DNA of 9,681 bases from Pseudomonadota bacterium (GTDB lineage: Bacteria > Pseudomonadota > Alphaproteobacteria > Rhizobiales > Xanthobacteraceae), in assembly GCA_023442085.1 (NCBI GenBank), contig JAEZMT010000001.1, positions 1 to 9,681 of the forward strand, in the 5' to 3' direction. Numbering within the stretch: the first letter of the stretch is position 1; every line of letters begins with the position of its first letter. The position numbers and the translations under genes were made by a program. The notes beneath the pieces were generated by a model. It saw only the letters and a program-made list of their open reading frames with translations. It was not told the origin of the DNA and searched no databases. This document shows, piece after piece, positions 1 through 7,183 of the stretch.

Positions 1-39
1 TTGGTCTAGCTAGCCCGGCCTTCCGCACCCGCATACGGC

Positions 40-46
40 AAGGAGG
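40..46 (+). promoter_or_regulatory. Shine-Dalgarno site of the Hsp70-like gene
   Basis: AAGGAGG ends 4 bases before the ATG at 51. This near-consensus ribosome binding site fixes the start of the Hsp70-like protein, whose first nucleotide-binding motif begins within the first ten residues. The preceding 39 bases contain the palindrome CTAGCTAG (6-13) and may hold the end of an upstream gene, but too little is present to say. Confidence 0.75.
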
Positions 47-50
47 CCCG

Positions 51-1301
51 ATGACCGCCTGCGGCCTCGATTTCGGCACCTCCAACACGACCCTCGGACT
101 GAACGGCCCGAACGGCCCGCGCCTCGCGCGGCTGGAGGGCGCGTCCGACACCCTGCCGAGCGCCATCTTCTTCCCCTGGAGCGGCGCGCCGCTGGTGGGC
201 CGCACCGCCATGGCCGCCTATGTGGGCGGCGAGCAGGGCCGCCTGATGCGGGCCCTGAAATCGGTGCTCGGCACCTCCCTGATCGAGGAAACGACGCCGG
301 TCGGCCGCCGCCGGCTCGGCTTCAAAGGCGTCATCGGTGAATTCCTTGCCGAGGTGAAGGCGCGCGGCGAGGCCGCGGCGGACGGGCCTTTGCGCGAGGT
401 GGTGCTTGGCCGGCCGGTGCATTTCGTCGATGGCGATGCGGAGGGCGACAAGCGCGCGGAGGACACTCTGGGCGCGATCGCCCGCGACATCGGGTTTCAG
501 GCGCTCTCCTTCCAGTTCGAGCCCATCGCCGCAAGCCTCGACTACGAGCGGCAGGTGGCCGGCGAGGAACTGGCGCTGATCGCCGACATCGGCGGCGGCA
601 CCTCGGACTTCTCCATCGTGCGCATCGATCGCGGCCACCAAGACCGCGCCGACCGCGCCTCCGATATCCTCGCCAACGAGGGCGTGCGCATCGGCGGCAC
701 GGATTTCGACCGGCAGCTTTCGCTCGCTGTCGTCATGCCCCTCCTCGGCCATGGCAGCCCGCTGAAGCGCAAGGGCCTCGCCATGCCGGCGGCGCTCTAC
801 CACGACCTCGCCACCTGGTCGGCCATCAACCGGCTCTATGACGGGCGCACCGCGCGCTCCATCCGCGAGCTGGAGCGCGCCGCGGCGCAGCCGGAGCTGG
901 TCTCCCGCCTCGCCCGCGCCGTGGAGGAGGAGCGTGGCCACGGCCTCGCGCTCGACGTCGAGGCGGCGAAGATCCGCGTCGCCGAAGATGGCGCCACGGA
1001 GCTTGATCTCGCGGTGCTGGAGGCGGGGCTTTCCGTCGGCATCTCCCATGATGATCTCATCGCCCACACCGGGCTCCTCGCCGAGCGCATCGCCGGGCGC
1101 ATCGCGTCCTGCCTCTCGGCTGCGGGACTGACGGCGGACGCCATCGATGCCCTGTTCCTCACGGGCGGCTCGACGCGCCTCGCCCATGTGCGCGCGGCCA
1201 TCTGCGCCTGCGTCCCGCAGGCCCGGGTCATCGAGGGCGACACCTTCGGTTCCGTGGGCACCGGCCTCGCCATCGAAGCGGCGCGCCGCTACGGCGGCTA
1301 A
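51..1301 (+). CDS. Hsp70/YegD-like ATPase domain protein
   Basis: This 416-residue protein is an Hsp70-superfamily ATPase of the short, YegD-like type. Visible nucleotide-binding signatures are phosphate-1 LDFGTSNT (residues 6-13), the FEP segment equivalent to the Hsp70 proline switch (156-158), phosphate-2 IADIGGGTSDF (177-187), and the adenosine motif LFLTGGSTRL (369-378). The chain stops soon after the last ATPase motif, so the C-terminal substrate-binding domain and lid of DnaK (about 640 residues) are absent. That matches YegD-type homologues of roughly 400-450 residues, which are putative chaperones with poorly known clients. It is cytosolic, with no leader or membrane segment. The ATG at 51 is chosen for its strong ribosome site and the immediate phosphate-1 motif. 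No J-protein or GrpE gene is nearby, and the 122-base gap to the next gene argues against translational coupling. Family assignment is firm; the cellular role is unknown. Confidence 0.93.
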   Translation: MTACGLDFGTSNTTLGLNGPNGPRLARLEGASDTLPSAIFFPWSGAPLVGRTAMAAYVGGEQGRLMRALKSVLGTSLIEETTPVGRRRLGFKGVIGEFLAEVKARGEAAADGPLREVVLGRPVHFVDGDAEGDKRAEDTLGAIARDIGFQALSFQFEPIAASLDYERQVAGEELALIADIGGGTSDFSIVRIDRGHQDRADRASDILANEGVRIGGTDFDRQLSLAVVMPLLGHGSPLKRKGLAMPAALYHDLATWSAINRLYDGRTARSIRELERAAAQPELVSRLARAVEEERGHGLALDVEAAKIRVAEDGATELDLAVLEAGLSVGISHDDLIAHTGLLAERIAGRIASCLSAAGLTADAIDALFLTGGSTRLAHVRAAICACVPQARVIEGDTFGSVGTGLAIEAARRYGG

Positions 1302-1413
1302 GGAATCGCGCCGCCCACAGGTTGCATCCCTCACCAGAACGGCCGCGCTTCCCTTGGGCGCGGGGGCGTGCTGTTCTCTCCTCCAGACGGCGGCGATGAC
1401 AAAGACCGGCCGC

Positions 1414-1419
1414 AGGAGG
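1414..1419 (+). promoter_or_regulatory. Shine-Dalgarno site of the tandem hydrolase gene
   Basis: AGGAGG lies 4 bases before the ATG at 1424 and is followed by the A-rich AAAC. It selects this ATG, which opens directly into a Sec signal peptide. I see no convincing promoter in the 122-base gap before it. There is only a weak CCGCGC/GCGCGG stem (1343-1348 with 1358-1363) and no T-run. Confidence 0.75.
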
Positions 1420-1423
1420 AAAC

Positions 1424-3958
1424 ATGAGGTATGCCATAGCCTTGGGCCTCGCGCTCGCCGCGACGGCCCTGTCCGCGACCACCCCTGCCGCCTACGCCCA
1501 GACGCCCGCCGCGTCGCCCGCCGCCGTCGCGGCACCGCAACCGCCTCTCACCGGCACCTGCTCCCAGCAGAGGCTTTGCCAGCTCAAGAAATTCTACGAG
1601 GTTGCGAACTTCCGCATCGGCGGGCGCTACGACCTGTCGAGCCCGGACAAATGGGTGAACGGCGGGGAAGGCGGCACCACGCTCGAATCCCTCGGTGCCG
1701 GTCCGGCGAAGACCGCCTACATCGCGCTCGGCACGCCGAAGCACAACGCCGCGGGCGAGATCACCAACGCGGTAGTGGTGAACTCCTTCTATTCCGGCGA
1801 CGCCACCGACATGTACGCCCAGTGGGTGGAGGGCACGGCCCTGTCCGGCGGCTCGGTGATCGGGCCGGGCAAGCCCATCGATACGGATCAATATTATGTG
1901 GTGCTGGTGGATGCCCTCGGCCTGTGGGGCACCAGCAAGCCGTCCGAAGGGCTGGGGCAGAAGTTTCCGCAATACAGCTACCAGGACATGGTTCAGGCGA
2001 ACTACCGGATGCTGCGGGACCATCTGAAGGTCGCCCGCGCCTCCCTCGTCACCGGCGTCTCCATGGGCGCGACGCAGACCTATGTCTGGGGCGTGATGCA
2101 CCCCGACTTCATGGACGGCCTCATGCCCATCGGCGGCACCAGCCAGTCGGACGGCGAGGATCCGGTGGGTAACTGGACCTTCCAGCTCATGTCCGCAGCC
2201 ATCGAGAGCGATCCGCAGTGGCGCGCCACGGGCGGCAATTACTACAACCTGCCCAAGGACAAGCACCCCAACCAGGGCGTTGCCTTCGGCTGGTCGATCC
2301 TCAACCTCACCGGGTTCGACTTTCAGCACCGCTCGCAGCAGGACTGGTCGGCGGTGCAGCGGGATGTCTTCTACTGGAACCCGCCCAACCCGCAGGCCGG
2401 CGCCGCCATCGCCGCGCGCTCGCTGCTGTTCGATGCGGTCGACCTGCTGTGGCGCAACCGCGCTGGCGAGACCTACAACATTAATGCGGAGCTGAAGCGC
2501 ATCAAGGCGCGCACCCTCGTCATGCACATCGAGAACGACCAGTGGCTCACCTTCGACCGCGCCAAGCGCACGGTGGAGAAGGTGCCCGGCGCGGACTTCG
2601 TGCATGAGAAGAGCCCGGTCGCCCATTACGGCGTCTTCCCCATACTGAAGAACCGCCAGTTCGACCCGACCGTGGCCGCCTTCCTCGGCGACGTCTCCCG
2701 CCTCACCCGCAATCGCGAGATGTCGGCGAAGACCTACCGCACTCCCTCGGTCGCGGCCGACATCACACCTGACAAGTCGTTCTGGAATACGTTCGTCACC
2801 TATCCCTTCCCGGTGAAGAAGACCAAGGCGAAAGACGCCCGCGGTGTCGAGTGGGACATCGGCTACATGGACGAATATGCCGGCACCGCCGCCAATCCGG
2901 ACGTGCTGGTCATCGTCCACGGCAAGGGCGCGTTCGGCGGCCACTACGGCAACATCATGCGCATCGCGCTGGAGCGCGGGCTGCGCGTGATCGCCGTGGA
3001 CATGCCCCATTACGGCATGTCCGGCCCGGGCAACCTCGACAAGAGCCCCGCCCGCACCCTGCAGGACATGCGCGACGTGCTGCACGAGGTGGTGGTGAAC
3101 CAGCTCAAGGTTCCAAAGGCCGCCTATCTCGGCCATTCCATGGGCGGGCAGATCGTGCTCGGCTATGCCCTCGCCTGGCCGGACGCGGTGACGAAGCTGA
3201 TCCTCGAAGCGCCGGCCGGCCTCGAGGAATATCCCCGCGAGGTCACGATCGCGCCGGGCAAGAAGCTGGACCTGTTCGATCCCGCCTTCGCCCACGATTT
3301 CGATGCCTGGAAGAAGGCGTGGGATCAGACCGGTCTGCGCGAGCGGGAGAAGAACCTCACCGCCCAGCAGATCGACGATTTCTACCACTTCCGCAGCCGC
3401 GACCCCGTCACCGGCGCGGTGACGCCTCAGCGCTCGGGCTATTTCCTGCGCGACAGCGAATACGCCCGCCTGCACACCGCCCAGCGCATCGGCATGATCA
3501 AGGGCGATCCGCGCGAGTTGCAGCAGTGGGTGGATGTCTTCACGTTCGACATCTACGCCATGGTGGCGGAGCTGCAGGAGAAAGATCCGCAGAGCCTCTA
3601 CAAGCGACTGACCGAGATCAAGGTGCCGATCTTCCTCGCCTTCGGCGACAAGGAGCCCTTCATCCCCGGCACCGCCTTCAACGGGCTCACCGACCTCTCC
3701 CGCCAGTTGATCCTGCCCTTCATGCGCCGCATGAACGCGTCAGGGCGCGACGTGCAGGTGAAGATCTATCCCGGCACCGCCCACTTCATCCACACGGACG
3801 AGCCGGTCGCCTTCGCCGAGGATGTGGTGGACTTCGTGGAGACCGGTCGCGTTCCCACCGGCGCGCCGGCCAGCATCGACCGCCTCATCCATGGCGCTCC
3901 CGCCGCCGCAGAGGCCGCCCCGGCCAAGGCGGCGGCACCGACCGGGCTGAACAAGTAG
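1424..3958 (+). CDS. Secreted tandem alpha/beta-hydrolase (two catalytic domains)
   Basis: This 844-residue exported protein carries two different alpha/beta-hydrolase folds in one frame. Residues 1-25 form a Sec signal peptide ending AYA before Gln26. Domain 1 (about 50-435) resembles the homoserine O-acetyltransferase (MetX) fold: a GPGKPIDTD-YYVV-DALG region (147-165), nucleophile elbow GVSMGA with Ser213, and likely acid Asp372 (ENDQW) and His401 (VAHYG). Domain 2 (about 475-810) is a classical hydrolase: oxyanion HGKG (499-502), elbow GHSMGG with Ser572, likely acid Asp742 (FGDKEPF) and His787 (GTAHFIH). Both triads look complete, so neither half appears to be a dead copy. The C-terminal 20-25 residues are Ala/Pro-rich and probably disordered. 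Typical family members are 270-400 residues, so the double length is unusual. A periplasmic location argues against a role in methionine synthesis for domain 1; esterase or acyl-transfer chemistry on an external substrate is more likely. The substrate is unknown. Confidence 0.88.
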   Translation: MRYAIALGLALAATALSATTPAAYAQTPAASPAAVAAPQPPLTGTCSQQRLCQLKKFYEVANFRIGGRYDLSSPDKWVNGGEGGTTLESLGAGPAKTAYIALGTPKHNAAGEITNAVVVNSFYSGDATDMYAQWVEGTALSGGSVIGPGKPIDTDQYYVVLVDALGLWGTSKPSEGLGQKFPQYSYQDMVQANYRMLRDHLKVARASLVTGVSMGATQTYVWGVMHPDFMDGLMPIGGTSQSDGEDPVGNWTFQLMSAAIESDPQWRATGGNYYNLPKDKHPNQGVAFGWSILNLTGFDFQHRSQQDWSAVQRDVFYWNPPNPQAGAAIAARSLLFDAVDLLWRNRAGETYNINAELKRIKARTLVMHIENDQWLTFDRAKRTVEKVPGADFVHEKSPVAHYGVFPILKNRQFDPTVAAFLGDVSRLTRNREMSAKTYRTPSVAADITPDKSFWNTFVTYPFPVKKTKAKDARGVEWDIGYMDEYAGTAANPDVLVIVHGKGAFGGHYGNIMRIALERGLRVIAVDMPHYGMSGPGNLDKSPARTLQDMRDVLHEVVVNQLKVPKAAYLGHSMGGQIVLGYALAWPDAVTKLILEAPAGLEEYPREVTIAPGKKLDLFDPAFAHDFDAWKKAWDQTGLREREKNLTAQQIDDFYHFRSRDPVTGAVTPQRSGYFLRDSEYARLHTAQRIGMIKGDPRELQQWVDVFTFDIYAMVAELQEKDPQSLYKRLTEIKVPIFLAFGDKEPFIPGTAFNGLTDLSRQLILPFMRRMNASGRDVQVKIYPGTAHFIHTDEPVAFAEDVVDFVETGRVPTGAPASIDRLIHGAPAAAEAAPAKAAAPTGLNK

Positions 3959-3975
3959 GCGCGGACAAAACCGCA

Positions 3976-4005
3976 GGCTCGCGCTCCGGTATCGGAGCGC
4001 GAGCC
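3976..4005 (+). terminator. Perfect 13-bp hairpin between the hydrolase genes
   Basis: GGCTCGCGCTCCG (3976-3988), loop GTAT, then CGGAGCGCGAGCC (3993-4005) form a perfect, very GC-rich 13-bp stem with a 4-base loop. It sits 17 bases after the tandem-hydrolase stop and 28 bases before the next ATG. No T-run follows on the + strand, so it is not a canonical intrinsic terminator. It could be a U-less terminator, a transcript-stabilising 3' end, or an attenuator that lowers expression of the downstream hydrolase. On the - strand the hairpin is followed by TGCGGTTTTG, but no - strand gene is supported here. The structure is certain; its role is inferred. Confidence 0.5.
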
Positions 4006-4033
4006 CTCACCCGCACGCCAGAACGAGGCTTCC

Positions 4034-4888
4034 ATGCAGACGCTCCACGTCAACGGCCTTCGCCTCGCCTATCGGGAATGGGGCGCGGGGGACACGATTG
4101 TCCTCTTCATCCACGGCAATCTCGCCAGCAAGGAGTGGATCGAGCTGGCGGCCCCGCACTTCCCGCGCGGGGTGCGTACCGTGGCGGTGGACTGGCGCGG
4201 CTGCGGCGACAGCGACAAGCCGGCGCCCGCGGCCGACTTCTCCAACTACTCCATCGCGCAGCATGCCGATGACATGATCGCGGCGCTCGACGCGCTGGGC
4301 ATCTCATTCTGCCATCTGGCGACGCACTCGACCGGCGGCATCATCTCCACGCGTATGATCCTGAAGCAGCCGGACCGCTTCGGCCGGGTCTTCTCTTTGT
4401 CGCCGGTCGGCCCTCAGGGCATCGACTTCAAGCCCGAGCAGTCGGCCTTCTTCGGCCAGATGAAGGAGAGCCTCGACCTCACCCGCCAGATCATGGCCGC
4501 CACCGCTCCCAGCCTGTTCGTAGACGAGACGCTGGCAAACGGCCCCGCCCGCTTCATTGCCGACGCCGGCGCGCGGGCCGACCTGTTCGACAAGATTGTC
4601 GATCAGGTCTGGGCGGTCTCCGACGGCATCTGGTTCGGTACCCCTGACACGCTGACCAGGGAGGCGAGGAGCGGCGAGCTGAAGGGGAAGATGGGCTCCA
4701 TCCGCCATCCCCATCTCGTGGTCTGGGGCATGCGCGACGGTGTGATCAAGGAGGCCGACATGACGGAGATGGCGAAGGTGATGCCTGATTGCCGCTTCGT
4801 CGCCGTGCCCGGCATCGGCCACTGCATGAATCTGGAAGCGCCCGAGCTCTATGCCGGCTATTTCGGTGCTTGGTTCGGCGGGTTCTAG
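4034..4888 (+). CDS. Alpha/beta-fold hydrolase, cytosolic
   Basis: This 284-residue single-domain alpha/beta hydrolase is of normal length for the family. Visible elements are the oxyanion-hole HGN (27-29), the strand-4 region VDWRGCGDSDKP (52-63) typical of epoxide-hydrolase/haloperoxidase-like members, nucleophile Ser99 in ATHSTGG, probable acid Asp235 (WGMRDG) and catalytic His263 (GIGHCMNLE). A Ser nucleophile rules out a haloalkane dehalogenase, which uses Asp. The elbow has Thr97 where Gly is usual, a conservative but uncommon change. No signal peptide or membrane segment is visible, so it is probably cytosolic, unlike the tandem hydrolase upstream. The ATG at 4034 is supported by GAGG (4025-4028) five bases upstream. 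The 75-base gap before it holds a strong hairpin, so co-transcription with the upstream gene is possible but may be attenuated. The substrate is unknown; an ester, lactone or C-C bond is possible. Confidence 0.9.
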   Translation: MQTLHVNGLRLAYREWGAGDTIVLFIHGNLASKEWIELAAPHFPRGVRTVAVDWRGCGDSDKPAPAADFSNYSIAQHADDMIAALDALGISFCHLATHSTGGIISTRMILKQPDRFGRVFSLSPVGPQGIDFKPEQSAFFGQMKESLDLTRQIMAATAPSLFVDETLANGPARFIADAGARADLFDKIVDQVWAVSDGIWFGTPDTLTREARSGELKGKMGSIRHPHLVVWGMRDGVIKEADMTEMAKVMPDCRFVAVPGIGHCMNLEAPELYAGYFGAWFGGF

Positions 4889-5096
4889 CTGCACCCCTGC
4901 GGGCAGCACCGTGGCGCGCAGGGCAAAGACGGCGGCTGCCAGAGCCGGCGACTCATGGCATCCATGGTGAAGGTCCAGCCCTGCCGTGCGCGAGGGCCAC
5001 GCGCGTGCGGCGCACCGACCCGCGACAGCCTGCCCGCATCCCTTGAGGCGGGGGCATAGCGGCGCCTCCTCACACTCCACGGGAGATTTGCGGTCC

Positions 5097-5867
5097 ATGC
5101 AGCCTTTCACATTCCGGGCACGCCACGCCCTTGCTCTCGCCGCCGCGCTCGTGATGGCCGGCTCGGCCGCTGTCGCACAGGAGGCGGCCAAGCCGGCCGC
5201 GCCGGCGCAGCATGTCCCGCTCCAGAAGGTCATCGGCATGCCCCATGCCGACCGGCCAATTCCCTCGCTCGCCGTCATCAACGCCGCCGGTGCCAAGCTG
5301 GACGGCGGCAAGCTCACCCTCACCGGGGTTGCCGCCAACACCATCGTCTTCGCCGACAGGCCCGTGCGCGCGGCGGGGCACGAGACGCTGGTACAGTTTC
5401 TGATGCAGTGGGACGAAGGCAAGGACAGCTTCGCTGTCGATCCGCCCAACGCCACCGTTTCCGTGCTCGGCGCAAAGCCCGGCGAAGTCTCCGATGCCGT
5501 CGTGGTGCTCAAGGCGCCCAAGCTCGAGGGAACGACGCTCACCTTCGACGTGAAGGTGCTTGAGGGCAGCCTCACGCCCGGCGGCCCGGTGGCGCTCTTC
5601 ATCGATGCCTGGGCCGTGCGTGGGCCTTATGGCGGCGGCGTCGCCCATGTGGGCGGCTATGGCTACGGCTACCATGGCGGGGCCTATTACCACGCGCCGG
5701 TCTATCACGGAGCCTGGTACGCCCATCCGTACCCGGTGGCTGCCCCGGTCTATCCGGCGGGTGCGGCGGCGGCTGGATTTGCGGCGGGTGCGGCCATTAC
5801 CGCGGGTGCTGCGGCAGCGGCCGCCGCTCCGCGTTGCGGCTATTACCCCTACCCGCCCTGCTACTGA
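5097..5867 (+). CDS. Uncharacterised exported protein with Gly/Tyr/His-rich and Ala-rich tail
   Basis: I cannot assign a function to this 256-residue protein. Residues 1-27 are a Sec signal peptide (Arg/His n-region, Ala/Leu core, AVA before Gln28). Residues about 40-170 look like a compact beta-rich domain, including LTLTGVAANTIVFADRP (73-89), WDEGKDSFAVDPPNATVSVL (105-124) and a VVVLKAPKLEG stretch (135-145). From memory this resembles a group of uncharacterised bacterial secreted proteins, but I cannot confirm it. Residues 177-215 are rich in Gly, Tyr and His (His184, 193, 199, 204, 210). Residues 221-245 are almost all Ala/Gly with a GxxxG pair (227, 231), which could insert in or pack against a membrane. 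The end, PRCGYYPYPPCY, holds the only two cysteines (247, 255), which may form a disulfide. ATG 5097 is preferred because it opens the signal peptide; GGGAG (5081-5085) lies 11 bases upstream. An in-frame ATG at 4986 would bury the leader and is rejected. Confidence 0.82.
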   Translation: MQPFTFRARHALALAAALVMAGSAAVAQEAAKPAAPAQHVPLQKVIGMPHADRPIPSLAVINAAGAKLDGGKLTLTGVAANTIVFADRPVRAAGHETLVQFLMQWDEGKDSFAVDPPNATVSVLGAKPGEVSDAVVVLKAPKLEGTTLTFDVKVLEGSLTPGGPVALFIDAWAVRGPYGGGVAHVGGYGYGYHGGAYYHAPVYHGAWYAHPYPVAAPVYPAGAAAAGFAAGAAITAGAAAAAAAPRCGYYPYPPCY

Positions 5868-5880
5868 TCCGAATATCGGA
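5868..5880. repeat. Small inverted repeat after the exported-protein gene
   Basis: TCCGA-ATA-TCGGA begins on the base after the stop codon at 5865-5867. The arms are 5 bp and the spacer 3 bases. It is too short for a convincing terminator, and an operator role for the AraC gene downstream is possible but unsupported. It is recorded because it is one of few dyads in a gap that must hold the end of one gene and the leader of another. Confidence 0.3.
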
Positions 5881-6021
5881 GGCCGCAGGAGGACCTTGAC
5901 CGGCGGGCACCGCATGGCCTTCATAGCCGTGCGGGCCGGGGGGCCGGCGATGGCGGGAGACCGTCCGACCGCCGGATCATTTGCGCGCGCGTCATGCGCC
6001 CGCACCGGAGCGAGCAAGCTG

Positions 6022-7050
6022 ATGTGGGACCGCCATCCGATTCGGCTCTCGCTCGTCCATATGCTGCCCGCCATCGCCGACGACCACGGGGTGCCCCTGG
6101 CCCCGCTGCTTGGGCGGGCCGGTCTTCCCGATGCCGCGCCACCCGAGCAGTTGCTCGGCGGGGACCGCGTGGTGGCCCGCGGCCAGGTCTCCACGCTGCT
6201 GTTCCATCTCGCCCGGCGCAGCGGGGACGCTGCCATCGGGCTCGACCTCGCGGCCGCCGCCGATCCCATGCGCCTCGGCCTCGCCGGCCGCGCGCTGTTT
6301 GCCGGCCGAACGCTGCGTGAGTGCTTTGACGCCCTGCACCACCAGATGCCGGACCTGCAGGGCGGCGTCTCGGTCGCCATCGAGGAGCGGGACGGAGTCG
6401 CCCGCTGGCGGCATCGGCTGGTGGACAGCGATCCCGATCATGCGCAGGTGCTGAACGAGGGCATCGGAGCGTTTACCCTGGCAGCTCTCCGCGCCATCAC
6501 GGGTGGCGATGCGGCGCCGGTCAACATGCGCTTCGCCCACCGCGCGAAGGCGCCGGCGATGCTCTACGAGGATCGGCTCAATGCCGGCGTCAGCTTCGGC
6601 TCGGGCGAGGGCATCGAGATCATCTTCGACGCGCGATGGCTCGACCAGCCGAACCTGCTGTATGCCCCGGCCCCCCAAGGCGCTGCCGCGAGCTTGCCGC
6701 CCGCGCCCGTGGCTTTCGACGACGATGCGCTGATCGCCATGGTCGATGCCCTGTTCGACAGCGCCGCGCTGTCCGGCACCCTCTCGCTGGTGGATACGGC
6801 CAGAAGCCTCGGGCTCTCCCCACGCACCCTGCAACGGCGGCTCGCCCGGCTGGGCACCTCCTACGAAGTGCAGCTGGACAGCTGGCGGCACGCGCAGGCG
6901 CGGCTGCATCTGGGCGGATCATCGCTGCCGGTGGCCTCGGTGTCGCGCGCCTTGGGCTATGGCCATCCGGCCCATTTCGTCCGGGCATTCCGGCGCTGGG
7001 AGGGCCTCACGCCGCTCGCCTTCCGGTCCGCCGCAGGTCTGGAGCGGTGA
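6022..7050 (+). CDS. AraC-family transcriptional regulator with arabinose-binding-type N domain
   Basis: This 342-residue regulator has the length and layout of AraC-family members with an N-terminal arabinose-binding-type effector domain (about 15-205) and a C-terminal two-helix-turn-helix DNA-binding domain (about 240-336). The first HTH covers about 256-276 (DTARSLGLSPRTLQRRLARLG). The second covers about 303-326 and reads SVSRALGYGHPAHFVRAFRRW, followed by the family signature GLTPLAFR (328-335). Such proteins usually bind a small molecule and activate adjacent genes. ATG 6022 gives the standard family length and has GGAG (6007-6010) 11 bases upstream. In-frame TTG 5896, ATG 5914 and ATG 5950 would add 42, 36 or 24 residues with no recognisable domain. 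It lies 133 bases upstream of the FGE-sulfatase pair in the same direction, so it is a candidate regulator of that pair, possibly also of the secreted-protein gene before it. The inducer is unknown. Confidence 0.9.
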   Translation: MWDRHPIRLSLVHMLPAIADDHGVPLAPLLGRAGLPDAAPPEQLLGGDRVVARGQVSTLLFHLARRSGDAAIGLDLAAAADPMRLGLAGRALFAGRTLRECFDALHHQMPDLQGGVSVAIEERDGVARWRHRLVDSDPDHAQVLNEGIGAFTLAALRAITGGDAAPVNMRFAHRAKAPAMLYEDRLNAGVSFGSGEGIEIIFDARWLDQPNLLYAPAPQGAAASLPPAPVAFDDDALIAMVDALFDSAALSGTLSLVDTARSLGLSPRTLQRRLARLGTSYEVQLDSWRHAQARLHLGGSSLPVASVSRALGYGHPAHFVRAFRRWEGLTPLAFRSAAGLER

Positions 7051-7105
7051 GGCGCGATGGCGCGAAATGGCAATTGAGGACCCACCGCCCCGGCCGCTAG
7101 AGCAA

Positions 7106-7115
7106 GAGCCGGCTC
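7106..7115. repeat. 10-bp palindrome upstream of the FGE gene
   Basis: GAGCCGGCTC is a perfect 10-bp palindrome in the 133-base gap between the AraC and FGE genes, about 70 bases before the FGE start. It could be a regulator-binding site. However, AraC-family sites are more often direct repeats, and GC-rich palindromes of this size arise by chance in such DNA. Confidence 0.25.
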
Positions 7116-7174
7116 AGACCGTGGCATGTGGGGGACATGACCGGGCGCAGGCCGAGAGCGGAACGGTCGCAGAC

Positions 7175-7181
7175 GGAGAGG
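7175..7181 (+). promoter_or_regulatory. Shine-Dalgarno site of the FGE gene
   Basis: GGAGAGG lies just before ATG 7184, with GGAG ending 5 bases from the start codon. This decides the start among several in-frame ATG codons (7067, 7184, 7268). The 7067 and 7268 codons lack a comparable site. Confidence 0.6.
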
Positions 7182-7183
7182 TC

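Noticed and set aside
6..3475. Very long - strand open frames (6-1535 and 1331-3475) opposite the Hsp70-like and tandem hydrolase genes
   Set aside because: They lie antisense to proteins with clear family motifs, their translations are rich in Arg, Ala, Gly and His with no recognisable domain, and such open antisense frames are normal in GC-rich DNA.
1424..3958. Possibility that the double hydrolase is an artefact of two genes merged by a lost stop or frameshift
   Set aside because: The frame is continuous, there is no ribosome site or leader at the domain boundary near residues 435-475, and both halves keep normal coding character throughout.
2851..4272. + strand open frame overlapping the second half of the tandem hydrolase and the start of the next hydrolase
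   Set aside because: The frame is Arg/His-rich and motif-free, while the competing frames carry full hydrolase triads.
4986..5096. N-terminal extension of the exported protein from ATG 4986
   Set aside because: It would place 37 Arg/His-rich residues before a well-formed signal peptide and lacks a family or ribosome-site rationale.
4889..5096. Possible terminator or small RNA in the 208-base gap
   Set aside because: Only short imperfect GC-rich inverted repeats are present (for example GCTGC/GCAGC around 4888-4907), with no T-run, promoter or conserved structure that I can recognise.
5896..5925. Candidate sigma-70 promoter with TTGACC (5896-5901) and a TTCATA-like -10 (5920-5925)
   Set aside because: The -35 is good but the -10 match is very poor, and the -35 hexamer is easily found by chance.
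4304..6909. Long - strand open frames at 4304-5602, 5070-6380 and 5992-6909
   Set aside because: They are antisense to the third hydrolase, exported protein and AraC genes, show no domain signatures, and are explained by codon-position GC bias.
7067..7183. Extended FGE N-terminus from ATG 7067
   Set aside because: The 39 added residues match no part of the FGE fold and ATG 7184 has a much better ribosome site.
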